Assembly: GCA_023252065.1 (NCBI GenBank)
Contig: JAHEXO010000147.1
Coordinates: forward strand, 1 to 6,163
Direction of reading: 5' to 3'
Origin: Nocardioides sp.
GTDB lineage: Bacteria > Actinomycetota > Actinomycetes > Propionibacteriales > Nocardioidaceae
Length of the DNA stretch: 6,163 bases
Part shown: in pieces, positions 1 through 5,548 of the stretch
Layout of the letters: every line of letters starts with the position of its first letter
How positions within the stretch are numbered: the stretch's first letter is position 1
Program-made: the position numbers and the translations under genes
Notes under the pieces: generated by a model
Databases searched by the model: none
Told to the model about the DNA's origin: nothing
The model's input: the letters and a program-made list of their open reading frames with translations, nothing else

Positions 1-856
1 CGCCCAGGAGCTTGTCACCCGACGCAGTCACCAGGTCGGCCCCCGCCCGGAGGGTGGACGCGGCGTCGGGCTCGTCGGGGAGCCGGGGGTGAGGGGCGAG
101 CAGTCCGGACCCGATGTCGGCGACCACCGGCACGCCGAGCGCGGCCAGCTCGGCGACCGCGACCGACGACGTGAAGCCCTCGACCCGGAAGTTGGACGGG
201 TGGACCTTGAGCACGAACGCCGTCTCCGGGCCGAACGCCTCGGCGTAGTCGGCCAGGTGCACGCGGTTCGTCGTGCCGACCTCTCGCAGCCGTACGCCGA
301 CCGACTCGAGCAGCTCCGGGATCCGGAACCCGTCGCCGATCTCGACCAGCTCGCCCCGGGCCACCACGACCTCCCGTCCCGCGGCCAGCGCGGACGCCGT
401 GAGCGCGAGGGCGGCGGCCCCGTTGTTGACGACGTGCACCGCCTCGGCCTCGGGCACCGCGCGGGCCAGCGCCGCGAGGGCGCCCCGACCCCGACGCCCA
501 CGCGAACCGGTCTCGAGGTCGAGCTCGACGTCGGTGGTGCCGGAGGCGGCGACGACAGCCTGGACCGCCGCGGCCGACAGCGGAGCCCGGCCGAGGTTGG
601 TGTGCACGACCACGCCGGTGGCGTTGACGACCCTGCGCAGCGAGGACGCGGACTGCGGGAGCGCGGCGACCACGGCGTCAACGACGTCCTCCGGCGCCAC
701 GTCACCGGCGCGGCACTGGTCGAGAACGACGGTCACGGTCCCCTTCACCAGGTCGCGTCCGAGGTGAGCCAGGGCGTCCTTCAGCCGCGGGTCGGCGAGG
801 ACCGCGTCGACCCGCGGCGTACGCCGGCGGGGGTCGTCGTCGCCCGGCCCGGTCAT
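1..856 (-). CDS. selA: L-seryl-tRNA(Sec) selenium transferase SelA, 5' part (C-terminus outside window)
   Basis: SelA is a cytoplasmic PLP enzyme that converts Ser-tRNA(Sec) to Sec-tRNA(Sec) with selenophosphate. Translating the minus strand from ATG 856-854 gives 285 uninterrupted codons to the window edge. Family signatures seen in order are RRVVNATGVVVHTNLGRAPLS (about residues 80-100), VVNNGAAAL, KVHPSNFRVEGFT and VTASGDKLLG. The Lys at about residue 282 in GDKLLG is the expected PLP-binding lysine (E. coli SelA Lys295, from memory). The E. coli enzyme is about 460 residues, so roughly 60% is visible. The start is chosen because AGGGGAGG lies 9 nt upstream. The gene follows the selenocysteine tRNA gene on the same strand by 51 nt and is probably co-transcribed with it. 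In many actinomycetes selB follows; that would lie left of the window. Identity is close to certain; only the C-terminus is unseen. Confidence 0.97.
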   Translation of the reverse strand, partial: MTGPGDDDPRRRTPRVDAVLADPRLKDALAHLGRDLVKGTVTVVLDQCRAGDVAPEDVVDAVVAALPQSASSLRRVVNATGVVVHTNLGRAPLSAAAVQAVVAASGTTDVELDLETGSRGRRGRGALAALARAVPEAEAVHVVNNGAAALALTASALAAGREVVVARGELVEIGDGFRIPELLESVGVRLREVGTTNRVHLADYAEAFGPETAFVLKVHPSNFRVEGFTSSVAVAELAALGVPVVADIGSGLLAPHPRLPDEPDAASTLRAGADLVTASGDKLLG

Positions 857-865
857 GTGGAGCAT

Positions 866-873
866 CCTCCCCT
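866..873 (-). promoter_or_regulatory. Shine-Dalgarno site deciding the selA start
   Basis: On the minus strand AGGGGAGG ends 9 nt before ATG 856-854. A second in-frame ATG (865-863) directly abuts this site with no spacer, so it is unlikely to be used. The downstream ATG is therefore preferred. Confidence 0.75.
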
Positions 874-907
874 GAAGTGCTGGGTCTCGAGACGCGTCGA
901 TCCTCAG

Positions 908-1002
908 TGGCGGAGGCGGACGGGAATCGAACCCGCCTGACCGGGACACCCGGTCACTACGGTGTTGAGGACCGCGCCCGTCACCAGACGAGAAACGCCT
1001 CC
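908..1002 (-). tRNA. selC: tRNA-Sec (anticodon UCA)
   Basis: This tRNA decodes UGA as selenocysteine. Read on the minus strand from 1002, it is 95 nt including an encoded CCA (908-910), matching the length of E. coli selC. The acceptor GGAGGCG (1002-996) pairs with CGCCTCC (918-912), with G as discriminator. The D arm has the 6-bp stem and 4-nt loop typical of tRNA-Sec (CTCGTC, TGGT, GACGGG; 992-977). The anticodon stem GCGGT/ACCGT carries loop CCTCAAC with anticodon TCA at 968-966. The variable arm is long, with a perfect 8-bp stem (TGACCGGG/CCCGGTCA) and TGT loop at 956-938. The T arm has loop TTCGATT. The acceptor and T helices total 13 bp, as expected, but pair as 7 plus 6, because an 8-plus-5 split would place T against C. 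Loop position 33 is C where U is nearly universal. It lies upstream of selA on the same strand. Confidence 0.96.
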
Positions 1003-1008
1003 GCCCAC

Positions 1009-1014
1009 ACCCTA
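1009..1014 (-). promoter_or_regulatory. Candidate -10 element for selC-selA
   Basis: On the minus strand TAGGGT fits the actinobacterial TANNNT -10 pattern. It ends 6 nt before the first base of the mature tRNA, so transcription could begin at or very near the tRNA 5' end. No convincing -35 hexamer is visible at 17-18 nt spacing; the region there is a GTCGTCGTG run. This is an inference from motif and spacing only. Confidence 0.35.
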
Positions 1015-1165
1015 CGAGCGGGTGCCACACACGACGACGAGGACCACCGAGAGCGCGGCTGACCCCTCGCGGGCACGACGTCCGCAGCGGCCCGGGACCA
1101 TCGTCGCGCGCACGGCCGCCGATGGCCTCTACCTCCTGACCACGCCGGCGCGCTGTGCTGGAGGT

Positions 1166-1178
1166 GGACCCCCGGTCC
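1166..1178. repeat. Short palindrome GGACC-CCC-GGTCC upstream of the stress-protein gene
   Basis: A perfect 5-bp inverted repeat with a 3-nt centre lies 29 nt before the ATG at 1208, within the divergent region 1003-1207. Its position would suit an operator or leader hairpin. In such GC-rich DNA a 5-bp repeat can easily occur by chance. The rest of 1003-1207 shows no gene that I can support. Confidence 0.25.
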
Positions 1179-1207
1179 GAGCGGCCAGGGCGCCGAAAGG
1201 GGGAGTC

Positions 1208-2122
1208 ATGAGGACTCGTCGAACCTCCCGGGTGGTCGTCGCCACCAGCGGGAGCGCCGCCAGCCAGGCGGCCATCACCTTCGCTGCGGGCGAGGCAGCC
1301 TCGCGAGGGCTTCCGCTCGAGGTCGTCCACGTCGTACCGCCCACGATGCCGGCCGGGCCCTACGTCGCGGCGCCCGACGTCGCCGTACGCAAGACCGGGC
1401 GCGAGGTGCTCTCGCACGGCGAGTCCCTGGCCCACCAGACGGTCCCGCGGCTCGACGTGTCCACCACGCTGCTGATCGGCTCGCGGGCCGACGCGGTCGT
1501 CCAGCACGCCGAGGGTGCCGACCTGCTGGTGGTCGGGGCGCCTCCGCACGGCCTGTTCGAACGGCTCTGGACCGGCTCGACCGTCTACGGCGTCGCCGCC
1601 CGGGCCTCCTGCCCGGTCGCGGTCGTCCCGCCCGGTCCGCCTCCGCCGGCCGCCCACGAGATCCTGGTCGGGCTGAAGACGACCCGGCATGCCGGCCACC
1701 TGCTGTCCCTGGCGTTCTCGATGGCCCGCCAGCGCCAGTGCGACCTCCGGATCGTGCACGCCTGGCACGTGGCCTCGCCGTACGACGAGGCGATGGCAGA
1801 GCGGGAGCCGGAGCCCGAGTGGGTGCGGGACCAGGTGCGGGCCATCGACGGCCTCCTGATCGACCTGCGGATTGCCTATCCGGAGGTCCGTGTGGAGGTG
1901 GAGGTCGTGCACAGCCAGCCGGCCTTCGCGCTCGTCACGGGCTCGAAGGGCGCTGACCTGCTGGTCGTGTCGCGCCCGGCGCACGGTGGCTTCGTGCACT
2001 ACCTCGGGGCGACTGCCCACGCCGTGCTCCGGGAGTCGGCCTGCACGGTGCTGGTGGTCCCTCCGGTCGACGAGGTGCAGGAGGTCGAGCACGTCCAGAA
2101 GGAGGCCGTGCTCCTCCCCTGA
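1208..2122 (+). CDS. Two-domain universal stress protein (UspA family)
   Basis: The product is 304 residues, the usual size of an actinomycete tandem Usp protein, and is probably cytoplasmic: no signal peptide or membrane segment is seen. Domain 1 (about 1-140) opens with SRVVVATSGSAASQAAITFA and contains LLVVGAPPHG...TGST near residues 106-125. Domain 2 (about 151-292) opens with EILVGLKTT and contains LLVVSRPAHGGF from about residue 251. The canonical nucleotide motif is G-x2-G-x9-G-S/T. Domain 1 keeps G110 and G123-S124 but has Pro at the second Gly. Domain 2 has Ser, Ala and Ala at the three Gly positions. Both domains also lack the usual N-terminal Asp (VDGS-type), so ATP binding is doubtful. 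The start at 1208 follows the purine-rich AAAGGGGGAG at 1196-1205; the frame is open further upstream but there overlaps tRNA-Sec. Its position beside formate dehydrogenase suggests a role in stress, hypoxic or anaerobic physiology; this is inference. Confidence 0.92.
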   Translation: MRTRRTSRVVVATSGSAASQAAITFAAGEAASRGLPLEVVHVVPPTMPAGPYVAAPDVAVRKTGREVLSHGESLAHQTVPRLDVSTTLLIGSRADAVVQHAEGADLLVVGAPPHGLFERLWTGSTVYGVAARASCPVAVVPPGPPPPAAHEILVGLKTTRHAGHLLSLAFSMARQRQCDLRIVHAWHVASPYDEAMAEREPEPEWVRDQVRAIDGLLIDLRIAYPEVRVEVEVVHSQPAFALVTGSKGADLLVVSRPAHGGFVHYLGATAHAVLRESACTVLVVPPVDEVQEVEHVQKEAVLLP

Positions 2123-2129
2123 GCAGGCA

Positions 2130-2147
2130 CCGGGTACAAGGTCCCGG
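2130..2147 (+). terminator. Weak hairpin after the stress-protein gene
   Basis: CCGGG (2130-2134) and CCCGG (2143-2147) can pair, and AC/GT extend the stem after a one-base bulge, leaving loop AAG. It begins 7 nt after the stop codon at 2120-2122. There is no T tract, so it is not a classical intrinsic terminator, although actinomycetes often use such U-less hairpins. It might attenuate read-through into fdhA. A second small hairpin, CGCGC-GAA-GCGCG, follows at 2168-2180. Confidence 0.25.
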
Positions 2148-2232
2148 GGGCGGCAGGTCACGCGACGCGCGCGAAGCGCGGAAGCGACTCCCCGGTCGGT
2201 GCCATCCACGCTCCTTCTGCATGCCGGTAGCG

Positions 2233-2260
2233 TGCCTGGGTACGGGGACGTACCCGGGTG
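2233..2260. repeat. 28-nt imperfect palindrome upstream of fdhA
   Basis: The core is a perfect 7-bp inverted repeat, GGGTACG (2238-2244) and CGTACCC (2249-2255), around GGGA. Outward it extends by T-G, C-G, C-G, G-T and T-G pairs, giving 12 stacked pairs as RNA. It ends 14 nt before the fdhA Shine-Dalgarno site. It could be an operator for a dimeric regulator or a structured 5' leader; the sequence does not decide between them. No T tract follows, so it does not look like a terminator. Confidence 0.5.
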
Positions 2261-2274
2261 TGGCCGGGTCGACC

Positions 2275-2280
2275 AGGAGG
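2275..2280 (+). promoter_or_regulatory. Shine-Dalgarno site deciding the fdhA start
   Basis: AGGAGG lies 4 nt before ATG 2285. The reading frame is open upstream to a GTG at 2258, but that GTG overlaps the palindrome and has no ribosome binding site, so 2285 is the preferred start. Confidence 0.7.
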
Positions 2281-2284
2281 GCAG

Positions 2285-5200
2285 ATGGGCGAGCGCGCGT
2301 TCCTCGGCTGGCCGGTGCTGCGTCAGCTCACGGGCCGCGACGTCCTCGCCCGCGGCCACGCGGCCCGCTCCGTGCGGAGCGAGACCCTCACCCCGCGCAC
2401 GGTGCAGGCCGACCAGGTCGTCGACTCGGTCTGCCCCTACTGCGCCGTCGGATGCGCCCAGCGCGTCTACGTCAAGGACGGCGCGGTCACCCAGATCGAG
2501 GGAAACCCGGCCAGCCCGATCTCGCGCGGCCGCCTGTGCCCCAAGGGCAGCGCGTCCCTCCAGCTGGTGACCTCGCCGACCCGGGTCACCCGGGTCCACT
2601 ACCGCCGCCCACACAGCCGGACGTGGGAGGACCTCGACCTCGACACCGCGATGGACATGATCGCCGACCGGGTGGTCAAGACCCGCAAGGAGTTCTGGGA
2701 GTGGGAGGACGACCAGGGTCGTCGTACCCGCCGCACCCTAGGCATCGCCAGCCTCGGAGGAGCGACCCTCGACAACGAGGAGAACTACCTCATGAAGAAG
2801 CTCTACACCGCGATGGGCGCGATCCAGATCGAGAACCAGGCCCGTATTTGACACTCCTCCACGGTGCCCGGTCTGGGTGCCTCGTTCGGCCGTGGTGGGG
2901 CCACCACCTACCTGCAGGACCTCAGCAACGCGGACTGCATCCTGATCCAGGGCTCCAACATGGCCGAGGCGCACCCGGTCGGCTTCCAGTGGGTGATGGA
3001 GGCCAAGCGCAAGGGCGCGACCGTGATCCACGTCGACCCGCGGTTCACCCGCACCTCGGCGGTCGCCGACGTGCACGTCCCGATCCGGGCCGGCTCCGAC
3101 ATCGCGTTCCTCGGTGCGCTGGTCAACCACGTGCTCTCCCACGACCTCGACTTCCGTGAGTACGTCGTCGCCTACACCAACGCGGCCAACCTCATCGCCG
3201 AGGACTTCCAGGACACCGAGGACCTCGACGGCCTCTTCTCCGGTTGGGACCCCGACAGCGGGCAGTACGACCCGGTGTCGTGGCACTACGAGCCGCCCGA
3301 GGAGCTCAGCGAGGACGACCGGGCCAACCTCGAGCAGATGAGGGCGGACGAGAGCGGAGGGTCCGACGCCAAGCAGTCGCACCAGGCCGCGCACTCCGAG
3401 AGCCACGGGTCGGGAGGCGCTCCCGTCAGCTGGAAGGGGCGTCGCGACGAGACGCTGCAGCACCCGCGCTGCGTGTTCCAGATCCTCAAGCGCCACTACG
3501 CCCGCTACACCCCCGAGATGGTGCAGGAGGTGTGCGGCATCGCGCCCGAGCAGTTCGCCGCGGTCGCCGAGGCGCTGACCTCCAACAGCGGGCGCGAGCG
3601 GACCAGCGCCATCTGCTACGCCGTCGGGTGGACGCACCACAGCGTGGGCTCGCAGATGATCCGCACCGCCGCGATCCTGCAGACCCTGCTCGGCAACATC
3701 GGGCGCCCCGGCGGCGGCATCCTGGCCCTGCGCGGGCACGCCTCGATCCAGGGCTCCACCGACATCCCGACGCTCTTCAACATCCTGCCCGGCTACCTGC
3801 CGATGCCGCAGGCCGACCAGCACCAGTCGCTCGACGAGTGGGTCGGCGACGAGGAGGGCAAGGCAGGGTTCTGGGGCAACATCCGGCCCTACGCCGTGAG
3901 CCTGCTGAAGTCCTACTGGGGCGACGCCGCCACCGCCGACAACGGGTTCTGCTTCGACTACCTGCCACGCATCACCGGTGACCACTCGACGTACACCACG
4001 GTCAAGGCGATGATCGAGGGCGGTTGCAAGGGCTACTTCGTGGTCGGCGAGAACCCCGCGGTGGGATCGGCCAACGGCAAGATGCAGCGGCTCGGGCTCG
4101 CGGCCCTCGACTGGCTGGTCGTGCGCGACCTGCAGATGATCGAGTCGGCGACGTTCTGGAAGGACGGTCCCGAGATCGAGACCGGCGAGCTGGTCACCGA
4201 CGAGATCGGCACCGAGGTCTTCTTCCTGCCCGCCGCGACCCACGTCGAGAAGGCGGGGTCCTTCACCCAGACCCAGCGGATGCTCCAGTGGCGCGACCAG
4301 GCGGTGGAGCCGCCCGACGACTGCCGCAGCGAGCTGTGGTTCTACGTCGAGCTCGGCAACCGCATCCGGGAGAAGCTCCGCGACTCCACCGATGAGCGGG
4401 ATCGCCCACTGCTCGACCTGGCGTGGGACTACCCGATGAACGAGAAGGGGGAGCCCGACGGTGAGCAGGTGCTGCGCGAGATCAACGGCACCGGGCCCGA
4501 CGGCGCTGCGCTCTCGGCGTACACCGAGCTGAAGCCCGACGGCTCGACCGCGTGCGGCTGCTGGATCTACTGCGGCGTGTACGCCGACGAGGTCAACCAG
4601 GCGCGGCGTCGCACGCCCCACTGGGAGCAGGACCTGGTCGCGGCCGAGTGGGGCTGGGTGTGGCCCGCCAACCGGCGGATCCTCTACAACCGGGCCTCGG
4701 CCGACCCCGACGGCGCCCCCTGGAGCGAGCGCAAGAAGCACGTCTGGTGGGACGCCGAGCAAGGGAAGTGGACCGGGGCGGACGTCCCCGACTTCATCCC
4801 CGACCGGCCACCGGGTCACGTGCCCGGGCAGGACGCGCACGGGCCTGACGCCATTGGCGGGAACGACCCGTTCATCATGCAGACCGACGGCAAGGCGTGG
4901 CTGTTCGCGCCGCTGGGCGTGGCCGACGGGCCGATGCCGACCCACTACGAGCCGCCGGAGTCGCCGGTGACCAACCCCCTCTACGGCCAGCAGAAGAACC
5001 CCGGCCGCCGATGGCTCGAGCAGGCCGCCAACCCGATCAACCCGAGCAGCAGCGAGGTCTTCCCCTTCGTCTTCACCAGCTACCGCCTCACCGAGCACCA
5101 CACCGCGGGCGGGATGAGCCGGTCGCTGCCGTTCCTCGTGGAGCTCCAGCCGGAGCCGTTCTGCGAGGTCTCCCCGCGGCTGGCCCGCGAACGACGGCTG

Positions 5201-5548
5201 GAGCACGGCGGCTGGGCGACCGTGGTCACCGCACGCGCCGCGATCGAGGTGCGGGTCCTGGTCACCGACCGGATGCGTTCGCTCCGGCTGGGGGACCGGT
5301 GGGTGGAGCAGGTGGGGCTGCCCTACCACTGGGGAGGCAACGGGATCAGCCTGGGCGACTCCCAGAACGACCTGGTCAACGTGCAGATGGAGCCCAACGT
5401 CTACATCCAGGACAAGGTCGGCACCTGCGACATCCAGCCCGGGCGACGCCCGCGCGGCGCTGCGCTCACGGCGTACGTCGCGGACTACCGACGCAGGGCG
5501 GGGGTCGCCGAGCCTGCGACCACCGACGACGAGGAGAGTGAGGACTGA
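2285..5548 (+). CDS. fdhA: Selenocysteine-containing formate dehydrogenase, catalytic (alpha) subunit
   Basis: This is a molybdopterin oxidoreductase of the FdnG/FdoG type that oxidises formate to CO2 at a Mo or W bis-MGD centre. The frame is read through TGA 2849-2851 as Sec, giving 1087 residues (E. coli FdnG is about 1015). Cys 50, 53, 57 and 85 (CPYCAVGC...RLCPKG) bind one [4Fe-4S] cluster. Sec189 followed by His190 in ENQARI-U-HSSTVPGLG is the metal ligand and its catalytic partner. YAVGWTHHSVGSQ (about 445) and ALRGHASIQGSTD (about 481, with Arg483 probably the catalytic Arg) are family blocks. The C-terminal MGD-binding domain starts near residue 925 with FTSYRLTEHH. A polar Ser/Gly/His-rich insert lies at about 336-385. 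The N-terminus has no twin-arginine motif or hydrophobic stretch, so export is unlikely. The gene overlaps the beta-subunit gene by one base (TGATG), implying translational coupling. Substrate assignment rests on the family and the Sec site; identity is very secure. Confidence 0.97.
2849..2851 (+). other. In-frame UGA recoded as selenocysteine (Sec189 of FdhA)
   Basis: The reading frame continues without change on both sides, with family-specific sequence before (ENQARI) and after (HSSTVPG). E. coli FdnG has its Sec-His pair at the same point (about residue 196). A SECIS hairpin follows, and tRNA-Sec and selA lie in the same window. A true stop or frameshift would not leave both halves intact in one frame. 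Confidence 0.97.
2852..2900 (+). promoter_or_regulatory. Bacterial SECIS element in fdhA mRNA
   Basis: This hairpin recruits SelB-GTP-Sec-tRNA to the UGA. The upper stem GGTGCCC (2863-2869) pairs with GGGTGCC (2875-2881) over 7 bp, including two G-U pairs, and closes the pentaloop GGTCT (2870-2874). The E. coli fdhF SECIS has the same GGUCU loop, with the same 18 nt between UGA and loop by my recall of that sequence. The lower stem can form between 2854-2862 and 2892-2900 with one T-T mismatch, leaving 2882-2891 as a one-sided bulge. The element is also coding. Confidence 0.88.

Noticed and set aside
28..705. A 225-codon minus-strand frame in another register over selA
   Set aside because: Its Arg/Ser/Pro-rich translation is a frame shadow; the true SelA frame is one register away and matches the family throughout.
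884..898. Overlapping small palindromes GTCTCGAGAC and GACGCGTC between selC and selA
   Set aside because: They are too short to support a regulatory call in 70%-range GC DNA; they might mark an RNA processing point but nothing else supports this.
89..940. A 283-codon plus-strand frame over selA
   Set aside because: It is antisense to a clear SelA protein and runs into the tRNA-Sec gene, with Arg/Asp/Gly/Val-biased composition typical of a shadow frame.
962..1207. Upstream extension of the stress-protein frame
   Set aside because: It would overlap tRNA-Sec, has no ribosome binding site and adds no Usp-like sequence.
2228..2233. TAGCGT as a -10 element for fdhA
   Set aside because: No acceptable -35 hexamer at 16-18 nt; such hexamers are frequent by chance.
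2849..2851. TGA as a sequencing error, frameshift or pseudogene mutation in fdhA
   Set aside because: The frame is preserved, the codon is at the catalytic Sec site, a SECIS follows, and tRNA-Sec and selA are adjacent.
2738..5329. An 863-codon open frame antisense to fdhA
   Set aside because: It is a GC-skewed shadow of the fdhA codons, low in complexity with Val/Leu/Gly/Arg runs, no recognisable motifs and no proper start context.
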